From Polynucleobacter difficilis (lineage in GTDB: Bacteria > Pseudomonadota > Gammaproteobacteria > Burkholderiales > Burkholderiaceae), in the NCBI RefSeq assembly GCF_003065365.1, contig NZ_CP023276.1:496001-560000 (forward strand): DNA of 64,000 nucleotides, read 5' to 3'. The translations under genes were made by a program, and so were the position numbers. The notes under the pieces were generated by a model. The model made no database searches and was not told where the DNA came from. It saw nothing but the letters and a program-made list of their open reading frames with translations. Shown piece after piece: positions 34,646 through 42,366 of this stretch (the stretch's first letter is position 1; each line of letters begins with the position of its first letter).

Positions 34646-36571
34646 CTATTTCATAGCGTATCTCATTCCTACAAAGACATTAGATCCTGAAGTAGCATAT
34701 CCATAACTAAGCTGATAATCCTTGTTAAAGATGTTGTTCCAGCGCCCAAAGAGTGACCAGTCTTTAGTAATTTGATAGTTACCATACAGATTGTAAATTG
34801 CATAACCACCCATGTAACCGGTGTTATCAAAATTGGTGCGATTAGCTTGGAAAGTACCTTCTGCACCCGCAGTCAATCTAGTGTTTTTGTACTCTGTGCC
34901 AATATTTCCAAATTGACGTGCTCGTTTAGCCAAAACATATCCAGTGCTCTGGTCAATTGGATTTTGCTGATCAAAAGAACCTCGAATACTTATGTTACCG
35001 AATCGAGTTGCGCCCCCTACTGATAAGCCAGTAATCTTTGCACTTGCAACATTGGTCGCACAGCCGTAATTAGGGGCCGTATTTATTTGCGTAGTAGTAC
35101 AAGGAGGGGATGTACTTGAGTATTGGATTAAGTTTGCAATTGAGTTGCTATAGGCAGCTAAACGAAGGTCATATTGCCTAGTTTCATAGTTAAGCCCAAC
35201 CTCGCTGTTTTTACTTTTCTCTGGCTTAAGCGTTGGGTTTCCATAGACTGGATAAAACATATCATACAAGGAGGGCGCCTTAAATCCTGTGCCGTAATTA
35301 ATATTAGCCCTTAGCTGCTTTGTAAAAAAATATCCGTATGCAAGATTGCCGGTGGTCTGTGGACCATAGCCCGAAATGCTGTCATTACGGATGCTGGCAT
35401 TGCCCAGATGTGATCCACGCTTTAGTTGATAAGCACTAGCAAAAGAGTTTGTTGTTTGGCTGAGATTTAAAGCCCCAGTAGTTGCAGTTGCAGTAGCAAC
35501 TTTTCGCTCTGCAACAAGCTGGATCAAATCAGACCCGACGTTAACATCATTTTGCCATGTATAAATATTTTGTCGTGAATTACTAATGGCATTACTGGTT
35601 GGGGTAAGGGACTGTGATAAGTCATATGATTGTGCGGCTTGAAAAAGGCTTTTCCAGTTCTGGGTAATTTGATTTTTCGAGAAGAGCGAATACGTACTCA
35701 CATCGTTAACCTGGTTACCAATCGGCTTCGCAGCTGAAAATACCGGGTATTGATTATTATTTCTTGCAGCAAATACTTGTAAACCAAATTCTTGCCCTCG
35801 TGCCCATTCCTGACTTATTTTTCCAGCCCCACCGCTTCGGGTGTAGCCCATATTTGAAGTTGTGTTTAAGTAACTTGGATAGGCATTATTTTGCGCAACG
35901 CTATTAAATCCAGTAGAAATTTCTTGCGTCGCACTTAAGGAGTATCTTATTTTCTGATCACCCGATGTGCTGCCATAAAAACTTACATCCGAAATTGACG
36001 TGCCATAAGATCCATAGCCAGTAGAGGCGCCAACTTGCATTGGTCCATCACCAGTTTTCGTGAAGATTTGTACAACACCACCAATTGCATCAGATCCATA
36101 TAAGCTACTCTGCGGACCAAAAATGATTTCAATGTGATCAATGATTGATAAGGGAAGAGCTTGCCATGCTGGGGAGCCCGTTAGGGTTGATTGAGACCGA
36201 ACTCCGTCAATTAATACTAGGGTTTGATTAGAGTTTGATCCCCTTAAGAAAACACTGGCAATTCCTCCGTTACCACCGCTACTGGATATCTCAACACCAC
36301 GCTGTCTTTGTAGGAGTTGCACCAAACTCGACTGCGCTGCATCTGCAATTTCTTCTGGCCCAATATAAACGTAGTCTGCTAGAACATCATCGGCCTTGGT
36401 TGGCGTTCTTGTTGCAGTAACAATGATTGGATTAAGCGGGTCTACTGAATTGGATACCGATACCGATACCGATGGTGTTTGCGCTACTGCACTTTGAAAT
36501 GGAAAGACGCTAGATAAAAGCGTTACTAACAGTGCAAATCTGCACTGTGTATTGCTGAACTGCTGTTTCAT
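34646..36571 (-). CDS. btuB: TonB-dependent cobalamin receptor BtuB
   Basis: A 641-residue outer-membrane receptor. The signal peptide ends in PFQSAVAQ, and the TonB box-like PIIVTATRT follows at about residue 48. The plug domain has LLQRQRGVEISSSGG, VFLRGSNSNQTLVLIDGVR and SSLYGSDAIGGVVQIFTK. The barrel has about twenty alternating amphipathic strands. It ends YAMK rather than in the usual aromatic residue, an odd C-terminus for an outer-membrane barrel. GAAGG lies eight bases before the ATG. A cobalamin riboswitch upstream identifies the ligand. The gene is A+T richer than the rest of the window. Confidence 0.9.
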   Translation of the reverse strand: MKQQFSNTQCRFALLVTLLSSVFPFQSAVAQTPSVSVSVSNSVDPLNPIIVTATRTPTKADDVLADYVYIGPEEIADAAQSSLVQLLQRQRGVEISSSGGNGGIASVFLRGSNSNQTLVLIDGVRSQSTLTGSPAWQALPLSIIDHIEIIFGPQSSLYGSDAIGGVVQIFTKTGDGPMQVGASTGYGSYGTSISDVSFYGSTSGDQKIRYSLSATQEISTGFNSVAQNNAYPSYLNTTSNMGYTRSGGAGKISQEWARGQEFGLQVFAARNNNQYPVFSAAKPIGNQVNDVSTYSLFSKNQITQNWKSLFQAAQSYDLSQSLTPTSNAISNSRQNIYTWQNDVNVGSDLIQLVAERKVATATATTGALNLSQTTNSFASAYQLKRGSHLGNASIRNDSISGYGPQTTGNLAYGYFFTKQLRANINYGTGFKAPSLYDMFYPVYGNPTLKPEKSKNSEVGLNYETRQYDLRLAAYSNSIANLIQYSSTSPPCTTTQINTAPNYGCATNVASAKITGLSVGGATRFGNISIRGSFDQQNPIDQSTGYVLAKRARQFGNIGTEYKNTRLTAGAEGTFQANRTNFDNTGYMGGYAIYNLYGNYQITKDWSLFGRWNNIFNKDYQLSYGYATSGSNVFVGMRYAMK

Positions 36572-36734
36572 GATGAACCTTCTGCCGTCGAATCACCAAG
36601 CCAACTTCCCCGTTAGCCGAGTCGAACAGAACTTCATGGGCGCGTTTCCAGAACGTCAATATGTGCGGCGCATGGAGTCCATGCGAACGCTTCTATCGGC
36701 GCGCGAAGGATCCCCGTCCGCAAAATTCCACCTG
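36572..36734 (-). other. btuB leader between riboswitch and start codon
   Basis: No gene is supported here. The leader contains GCGCATGGAGTCCATGCG-like complementary arms (CGCATGG/CCATGCG around 36665-36690), a possible expression-platform helix, and GAAGG just before the btuB ATG. Short frames in both directions have no recognisable product. Confidence 0.4.
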
Positions 36735-36895
36735 TTTTGGCCGGTATCCGGGCTGGCAAATTTAAGAACCTGACCTTCCCATGCGATTGACGCGCACAGT
36801 GGCTATATCCAAGTTCTCTGTACCGAGCTACAAGGCACATTTGCTTACCGTTGCGGGGGCAGCACACGTTTGAGTAGTGTTTCCCGTTTAACTTT
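36735..36895 (-). promoter_or_regulatory. Cobalamin riboswitch upstream of btuB
   Basis: On the minus strand the aptamer core occurs in order: AACGGGAA, then CTGCCCCCGCAACGGTAAGC, the B12 box GCCACTG (36803-36797), CATGGGAAGGTCAGG, and GCCAGCCCGGATACCGGCC at 36757-36739. These match the AdoCbl-type aptamer. It binds cobalamin and shuts off btuB expression. The 165-base stretch between it and the btuB start would hold the expression platform. I see no U-run terminator there, so control of translation is more likely than of termination. Ends are approximate. Confidence 0.93.
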
Positions 36896-36946
36896 ATTGC
36901 AATGCAATAAAGCACCATAACTCTTCAATAGTACCGCATTTAAGAC

Positions 36947-36984
36947 CCCCAAATATTGGGGTTTTTACTGACTGAGCCTACAAT
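36947..36984 (+). promoter_or_regulatory. Promoter with inverted repeat ahead of the Crp/Fnr-type gene
   Basis: CCCCAA-ATA-TTGGGG (36947-36961) is a perfect six-base inverted repeat. Its right arm doubles as a -35-like TTGGGG, 17 bases before the -10-like TACAAT at 36979-36984. Transcription would start near 36991, 18 bases before the start codon. A repressor or autoregulator bound to the repeat would block the -35; this is prediction. Confidence 0.4.
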
Positions 36985-37008
36985 AGCACTGTAAGAACAA
37001 TAATAAAT

Positions 37009-37626
37009 ATGACCGTACTAGACAAACACCCCGAAAAAAACCTGATTCGCTTGCAGCTGAGTCAAAACATCGTCTTGCAGCATTTGGATCCGGCAAGCAT
37101 GGCCGAGCTAGAGCGCCATTTAGTGATTTCTGATCTAAAAAAATCAGAGATTTTGCTGCACCAGGGCGACCATCAAATGGAGCAGTACTTTATTCTGGAT
37201 GGCATTTTGAAGCGCATCGTATCGAGCTCGGACGCAAAAGAAATGATCTTGCGCTTCACGATCGAAAAGGACATCGAAACCAGCTATGCCGCATGGCGCC
37301 TCAAGAAGTCGGCTCCTTACAGCATTGCCTGCGTGACCAAGGCTAGGGTTGCGCGCCTGCCCATGAAAAAGTGGACTGAGTTCTTGGAGAGCCATGCTCC
37401 CCTGAAAGAGAGTTTTGAGTTTGAGGTAATGCGCCTGATGAGTGAAATCATGGCCCATACCATTACCTTGCATATGCTCGATGCGCCAGGCCGCGTAGAG
37501 CGCTTTCTGCGTAAGTACGAGAGCCTTTTTGGACTTTTGCCCAAAAAAGAGCTTGCAGCCTATTTGAATCTATCGCCCGAGACCCTAAGCCGCTTAAAAA
37601 CAAAGCACAAAGACCTATTTGTCTAG
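37009..37626 (+). CDS. Crp/Fnr family transcriptional regulator of the oxalate locus
   Basis: A 205-residue Crp/Fnr regulator. The N-terminal cyclic-nucleotide-binding-type beta barrel spans about residues 20-135 (SEILLHQGDHQMEQYFILDGILKR). The C-terminal winged helix is PKKELAAYLNLSPETLSRLK (residues about 178-197). The iron-sulfur cysteines of Fnr are missing and the cAMP pocket residues are not obvious, so the signal is unknown; it could be oxalyl-CoA, formyl-CoA, haem or redox. It lies directly upstream of oxc on the same strand, and a palindrome of Fnr type sits between them, so it is the likely activator of oxc-frc. Confidence 0.85.
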   Translation: MTVLDKHPEKNLIRLQLSQNIVLQHLDPASMAELERHLVISDLKKSEILLHQGDHQMEQYFILDGILKRIVSSSDAKEMILRFTIEKDIETSYAAWRLKKSAPYSIACVTKARVARLPMKKWTEFLESHAPLKESFEFEVMRLMSEIMAHTITLHMLDAPGRVERFLRKYESLFGLLPKKELAAYLNLSPETLSRLKTKHKDLFV

Positions 37627-37693
37627 TTTTTATATGGATTTGCCTTTGCCTCCGACGGGCTCTAACCCTTGTTTTTATTGGAATTAAAGGGAA

Positions 37694-37709
37694 ATTGACG
37701 CAAGTCAAT
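37694..37709 (+). promoter_or_regulatory. Crp/Fnr-type operator upstream of oxc
   Basis: ATTGAC-GCAA-GTCAAT is a perfect palindrome (centre 37701.5) fitting the Fnr/Dnr consensus TTGAY-N4-RTCAA. A -10-like TAAGAT lies at 37731-37736; with a start site near 37743 the palindrome is centred at about -41.5, the classic class II activator position. The adjacent Crp/Fnr-family gene is the natural candidate to bind it. Confidence 0.6.
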
Positions 37710-37741
37710 GCTGATCTACACCCCCAAGCCTAAGATGCATC

Positions 37742-37787
37742 CACCTAAATGCAGTTTGTTAATTCCCTGGGTTTAGGTGCATTTTTT
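37742..37787 (+). terminator. Hairpin with T-run in the oxc leader
   Basis: CACCTAAA (37742-37749) pairs with TTTAGGTG (37772-37779) around a 22-base loop and is followed by CATTTTTT. It may terminate the regulator transcript. Because the predicted oxc start site is near 37743, it could instead be a 5' leader structure or attenuator of oxc. Confidence 0.4.
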
Positions 37788-37858
37788 AATTGGAGACACA
37801 AGACAGAAGCTAAATTGCCTTGCCAACGGAGTGAAGCAATCTAACCAATACAACTTTT

Positions 37859-39568
37859 ATGACAAACGACAATCAAAACCAAGAACTTACCGACGGATTC
37901 CATCTCGTTATCGACGCCCTGAAGGCCAATGACATTGACACCATTTATGGATTAGTGGGCATTCCAATTACTGACTTGTGCCGCTTAGCTCAAGCTGAAG
38001 GCTTGCGCTTTATTGGTTTCCGCCATGAGCAGCACGCAGGAAATGCCGCAGCCATTGCCGGTTACATGACACAAAAGCCTGGTATCTGCATGACGGTTTC
38101 CGCACCTGGTTTCTTGAACGGTTTAACTGCCTTAGCCAACGCAACGGTGAACTGCTTCCCAATGATTCTGATTAGCGGCTCAAGTGAGCGCGAGATCGTT
38201 GACTTGCAGCAGGGCGATTACGAAGAGATGGATCAGCTTAATGCAGCCAAGCCATACGCTAAAGCTGCTTATCGTATTAATCATGCGGAAGACATTGGCA
38301 TTGGTATTGCACGCGCAATTCGTGCTGCGGTATCGGGTCGTCCAGGCGGCGTGTACTTGGACTTGCCAGCACAGCTCTTGTCACAGACTCTGTCGGTTGC
38401 TGAAGCCAAGAAATCCATTTTCAAAGTAATCGACCCAGTACCCCGTCAGATCCCAGCACCCGATGCAGTAGCGCGTGCATTGAATGTGCTGAAGGGCGCA
38501 AAGCGTCCATTGATTCTGTTAGGCAAAGGCGCTGCGTATGCTCAAGCTGATGCAGACATCAAGGCCTTGATCGAAAAATCCGGTATTCCGTATTTGCCAA
38601 TGTCGATGGCCAAAGGCTTGCTGCCTGATAACCATCCCCAATCTGCATCTGCAGCCCGCTCATACGTTTTGGCTGAGGCCGATGCGGTGTTGTTAGTTGG
38701 CGCGCGTTTGAACTGGTTGCTGGCTCACGGTAAGGGCAAGACCTGGGGTAAAGAGCGTAAGCAATTTATCCAAATTGATATTCAAGCAAACGAAGTTGAC
38801 AGCAACGTCCAGATCGATGCGCCATTGATTGGTGACATTGGCTCCTGCGTTGGCGAGCTCTTGAAGGGCATCGCTGCTGTACCGAAGCCAAGCGCAGAGT
38901 GGATTAGCGCGATCAATGAGAAGAAAGACAAGAACATGGCAAAGATGGCAGAAACACTTGCCAAAGATGCCGTGCCAATGAACTTCCATGGCGCATTGCG
39001 CGTGATTCGCGATGTTGTGAAGAAAAACCCCGATGTCAACCTCGTTAACGAAGGTGCAAATACCCTCGACTATTGCCGTTCGATTGTCGATATGTACAAG
39101 CCACGTAAGCGTTTTGACTCCGGTACATGGGGCATTATGGGTATTGGTATGGGCTATGCGATTGGTGCAGCTGTTACCAGTGGTTTGCCTGTCATCGCAG
39201 TGGAGGGTGATAGCGCCTTTGGTTTCAGCGGCATGGAGCTCGAGACCATTTGCCGTTACAACTTGCCAATCACCACCGTGATTTTCAATAACAATGGTGT
39301 TTACCGTGGTACCGATGTAAACCCAACCGGCGGCGCTGATGTTGCTCCAACCGTATTCGTTAAAAACGCACGCTATGACAAGATGATGGAAGCGTTTGGT
39401 GGAATCGGTTACAACGTCACCACCCCACAGGAATTAGAGAAGGCATTGACTGAGGCAATAGCCGCAGGCAAGCCAGCACTAATCAATGCTGTCATTGATG
39501 AAACAGCAGGCACCGAAAGTGGTCGCCTGACGAATCTCAACCCAGCAAGTACTGCCACAAAGAAGTAA
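37859..39568 (+). CDS. oxc: Oxalyl-CoA decarboxylase
   Basis: A 569-residue thiamine-diphosphate enzyme that converts oxalyl-CoA to formyl-CoA and CO2. The N-terminal domain has YGLVGIPITDLCRLAQAEGLRFIGFRHEQHAG, with the glutamate that activates the cofactor and the IGxP-like motif of Oxc. The C-terminal TPP-binding motif is EGDSAFGFSGMELETICRYNLPITTVIFNNNG, followed by VYRGTD. Length equals that of Oxalobacter Oxc. The frc gene follows 40 bases later. No oxalate:formate antiporter lies in the window. An Fnr-type palindrome and a regulator gene sit directly upstream. Confidence 0.96.
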   Translation: MTNDNQNQELTDGFHLVIDALKANDIDTIYGLVGIPITDLCRLAQAEGLRFIGFRHEQHAGNAAAIAGYMTQKPGICMTVSAPGFLNGLTALANATVNCFPMILISGSSEREIVDLQQGDYEEMDQLNAAKPYAKAAYRINHAEDIGIGIARAIRAAVSGRPGGVYLDLPAQLLSQTLSVAEAKKSIFKVIDPVPRQIPAPDAVARALNVLKGAKRPLILLGKGAAYAQADADIKALIEKSGIPYLPMSMAKGLLPDNHPQSASAARSYVLAEADAVLLVGARLNWLLAHGKGKTWGKERKQFIQIDIQANEVDSNVQIDAPLIGDIGSCVGELLKGIAAVPKPSAEWISAINEKKDKNMAKMAETLAKDAVPMNFHGALRVIRDVVKKNPDVNLVNEGANTLDYCRSIVDMYKPRKRFDSGTWGIMGIGMGYAIGAAVTSGLPVIAVEGDSAFGFSGMELETICRYNLPITTVIFNNNGVYRGTDVNPTGGADVAPTVFVKNARYDKMMEAFGGIGYNVTTPQELEKALTEAIAAGKPALINAVIDETAGTESGRLTNLNPASTATKK

Positions 39569-39608
39569 TTGACGAGTTAAGTCGTACGCAACCCTAAGGA
39601 GATTTAAT

Positions 39609-40859
39609 ATGAGCAAGCCATTAGACGGAATCCGCATCATCGATTTCACACACGTACAAGCAGGTCCTGCATGTACTCAGTTGTTGGCATGGTATGGCGC
39701 GGACGTAATCAAAGTAGAGCGTCCTGGATCTGGCGACGTAACCCGTAGCCAGTTGCGCGACATTCCAGATGCTGACGCCTTGTATTTCACCATGCTCAAC
39801 GGTAACAAGCGTTCGTTGACTTTGGATACCAAGACTGCAGAAGGTAAGGAAGTATTGGAGAAGTTGATTAAGGTTTCTGACGTCATGGTCGAGAACTTTG
39901 GTCCAGGCGCTTTAGATCGCATGGGCTTCTCTTGGGAACGCATCATGGAACTGAACCCACGCATGATCATGGCGTCGGTAAAAGGCTTCAGCGATGGCCA
40001 CTCCTATGAAGATTTAAAGGTGTATGAGAACGTAGCGCAGTGTGCTGGCGGCGCAGCCTCCACCACTGGTTTCTGGGATGGTCCTCCTACCGTATCTGCT
40101 GCTGCTTTGGGCGATAGCAATACAGGTATGCACTTGGCGATTGGTATTTTGACCGCGCTGATGCACCGTGAGAAGACTGGCCGTGGTCAGAAGGTTGCTT
40201 GCTCGATGCAAGACGCCGTATTGAACCTGTGCCGCGTGAAGTTGCGCGACCAGCAGCGTCTGGATCGCGTTGGTTACTTGGAAGAGTACCCACAGTATCC
40301 CCATGGCACATTCTCTGACGTTGTACCCCGCGGTGGTAATGCCGGCGGCGGCGGTCAGCCAGGTTGGGTTTTAAAGTGTAAGGGCTGGGAAACTGATCCA
40401 AACGCCTACATTTATTTCACCATCCAAGGCCATGCTTGGAAGCCAATTACCGAGGCTTTAGGTCGTCCAGAGTGGGCAACCGATCCTGCTTACATGACTG
40501 CAGAAGCACGTCAAGACAAGATTTTTGACATCTTCGCAACCATTGAAGACTGGCTCAAAGACAAGACCAAGTACGAAGCAGTGGATATCTTGCGTAAGTT
40601 CGATATTCCATGCGCCCCTGTACTGTCGATGAAAGAACTCGCCGCATCACCAGATTTGCGTGCAAGCGGTTCGATTGTTGAGGTTGATCACAAGGTGCGC
40701 GGTAAGTACCTGACGATTGGTAGCCCAATCAAGTTCTCTGATCTCAAGATTGACGTTAAGCCATCCCCAGTTTTAGGTGAGCACACCGATGAGGTTTTGG
40801 CTGACCTGGGCTACGGTAAAGACGATATTGCCAAGTTGCACGCGGCAAAAGCAGTTTAA
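39609..40859 (+). CDS. frc: Formyl-CoA:oxalate CoA-transferase (first copy)
   Basis: A 416-residue class III CoA-transferase. It moves CoA from formyl-CoA to oxalate, giving oxalyl-CoA for Oxc and releasing formate. The sequence follows Oxalobacter Frc nearly block by block: DFTHVQAGPACTQ, TTGFWDGPPTVSAAALGDSNTG with catalytic Asp169, MQDAVLNLCRVKLRDQQRL, and the glycine loop GGNAGGGGQPGW. Residue 48 is Gln, as I recall for E. coli YfdW rather than the Trp of Oxalobacter. GGAG precedes the ATG. A strong terminator follows, so oxc-frc form one unit. Confidence 0.95.
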   Translation: MSKPLDGIRIIDFTHVQAGPACTQLLAWYGADVIKVERPGSGDVTRSQLRDIPDADALYFTMLNGNKRSLTLDTKTAEGKEVLEKLIKVSDVMVENFGPGALDRMGFSWERIMELNPRMIMASVKGFSDGHSYEDLKVYENVAQCAGGAASTTGFWDGPPTVSAAALGDSNTGMHLAIGILTALMHREKTGRGQKVACSMQDAVLNLCRVKLRDQQRLDRVGYLEEYPQYPHGTFSDVVPRGGNAGGGGQPGWVLKCKGWETDPNAYIYFTIQGHAWKPITEALGRPEWATDPAYMTAEARQDKIFDIFATIEDWLKDKTKYEAVDILRKFDIPCAPVLSMKELAASPDLRASGSIVEVDHKVRGKYLTIGSPIKFSDLKIDVKPSPVLGEHTDEVLADLGYGKDDIAKLHAAKAV

Positions 40860-40884
40860 TAACAATAAATTAGTTTGATCCTTT

Positions 40885-40911
40885 AAGGCGCTCCGAGTGG
40901 GCGCCTTTTTT
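40885..40911 (+). terminator. Intrinsic terminator after frc
   Basis: AAGGCGC (40885-40891) pairs with GCGCCTT (40901-40907) around a nine-base loop and runs into TTTTTT. It lies 26 bases past the frc stop and separates oxc-frc from the second CoA-transferase unit. Confidence 0.85.
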
Positions 40912-41018
40912 ATTGCCTTAATTTGCCCAGAATCAGGCTAAATCGCACAATGCGAAATCCAGTTTCAGAGCTTGATAATCCCTAGATGGGTGCGGCAAAA
41001 AGGCGCCAATTATGGCCA

Positions 41019-41033
41019 CTAAGCACTGCTTAG
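41019..41033 (+). promoter_or_regulatory. Perfect palindrome ahead of the second frc-like gene
   Basis: CTAAGCA-C-TGCTTAG forms a perfect seven-base inverted repeat 85 bases before the start codon. A weak -10-like TAGAAT lies at 41072-41077. It may be an operator for an unknown regulator. It is unlike the Fnr-type palindrome before oxc, which suggests separate control of the two units. Confidence 0.35.
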
Positions 41034-41118
41034 CCACTAGGCTAGCTGGAAATCAGGGTAGTCCCGACTGGTAGAATTTGATTAATTCAAAATTTCAATT
41101 CTTATTAGGACTACTGTC

Positions 41119-42366
41119 ATGGCAAAAGCACTGGAAGGGGTGAAAATCCTCGATTTCACGCACGTTCAATCGGGACCAACCTGTACCCAATTATTGGCTT
41201 GGTTTGGAGCGGATGTAATTAAGGTAGAGCGCTCAGGTGAGGGCGATGCTACCCGCGGTCAATTGCGCGACATACCCGATGCGGATAGCTTGTATTTCAC
41301 GATGCTGAATCACAATAAACGCTCGATTACAGTCAATACCAAGACCCCTGAGGGCAAGGATATTCTCGAGCGCTTGATTAAAGAGTGCGACGTCTTGGTT
41401 GAAAACTTTGCACCAGGCGCTTTGGATCGCATGGGCTTTACTTGGGAGCACATTCAGCATCTCAATCCCCGCATGATCATGGCATCGATCAAGGGCTTTG
41501 GTCCAGGGCCATATGAAGATTGCAAGGTATACGAAAACGTAGCGCAGTGCGCTGGCGGCTCCGCATCAACGACTGGTTTTGATGATGGCCCGCCAATGGT
41601 AACGGGCGCGCAGATTGGCGACAGTGGAACTGGTTTGCACTTAGCCTTAGGTATCGTCACTGCGTTGTATCAGCGTACCCATTCGGGTCGTGGTCAGCGA
41701 GTGCAAGCTGCTATGCAAGACGCCGTATTGAATTTGTGCCGCGTAAAGTTGCGCGACCAACAGCGCCTTGATCGTAACGGCACCATGCAAGAGTATCCGC
41801 AGTTCCCCAACGGTCATTTTGGTGAAGCAGTGCCCCGCGCTGGCAATGCCTCTGGCGGTGGACAGCCCGGCTGGATTCTGAAATGCAAAGGCTGGGAAAC
41901 CGACCCCAACTCCTACATTTATGTCGTGGTTCAGGCAGCAGTATGGGAAGCCATTTGTAAGGTGATTGGTAAAGAAGAGTGGATTACTGACCATGACTTC
42001 TCCTCTCCCATGGCGCGCTTGCCAAGGCTCATGCAAATCTTTGGTGAGATCGAAAAATGGACCATGACCAAAACCAAGTTTGAGGTGATGGATACATTGA
42101 ATAAATACGACGTGCCATGCGGCCCTATTCTGTCGATGAAAGAAATCGCTGAAGAGCCAGCCTTGCGCGCTACCGGCACAATTGTTGAAGTCGATCACCC
42201 GATTCGAGGCAAATACTTAACCGTGGGCAACCCCATCAAGTTATCCGATAGCGAAACTGAGGTCACGCGTTCACCATTGCTGGGCGAGCACACCGATGAA
42301 ATTCTCCAGGAGCTGGGATTTAATATCGACGACCTGATCGATTTACGCCACCGGAAAGTCATCTAA
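41119..42366 (+). CDS. Formyl-CoA transferase paralogue (second copy)
   Basis: A 415-residue class III CoA-transferase closely similar to the first copy. DFTHVQSGPTCTQ, the catalytic Asp168 in QIGDSGTG, MQDAVLNLCRVKLRDQQRL and GNASGGGQPGW are kept. Differences are FDDGPP where the first copy and Oxalobacter Frc have FWDGPP, Ser-Gly in place of Ala-Gly in the HVQ motif, and one residue missing near position 131. The substrate could be formyl-CoA/oxalate or a related dicarboxylate. AGGAC-type binding site precedes the ATG. The formyltransferase gene begins directly after its stop, so the two are almost certainly co-translated. Confidence 0.9.
   Translation: MAKALEGVKILDFTHVQSGPTCTQLLAWFGADVIKVERSGEGDATRGQLRDIPDADSLYFTMLNHNKRSITVNTKTPEGKDILERLIKECDVLVENFAPGALDRMGFTWEHIQHLNPRMIMASIKGFGPGPYEDCKVYENVAQCAGGSASTTGFDDGPPMVTGAQIGDSGTGLHLALGIVTALYQRTHSGRGQRVQAAMQDAVLNLCRVKLRDQQRLDRNGTMQEYPQFPNGHFGEAVPRAGNASGGGQPGWILKCKGWETDPNSYIYVVVQAAVWEAICKVIGKEEWITDHDFSSPMARLPRLMQIFGEIEKWTMTKTKFEVMDTLNKYDVPCGPILSMKEIAEEPALRATGTIVEVDHPIRGKYLTVGNPIKLSDSETEVTRSPLLGEHTDEILQELGFNIDDLIDLRHRKVI

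Noticed and set aside
36572..36773. Short plus-strand frame of 73 codons in the btuB leader
   Set aside because: It runs antisense through the riboswitch leader, with no ribosome binding site or conserved residues.
41084..41096. TTGATTAATTCAA-like sequence before the second frc copy as a Crp/Fnr site
   Set aside because: Spacing between arms is wrong for Fnr and the sequence is simply A+T rich.
41647..42198. Open frame of 183 codons antisense to the second CoA-transferase gene
   Set aside because: Shadow of a strongly conserved gene; the same antisense frame appears opposite parts of the first copy only because the two genes are similar.
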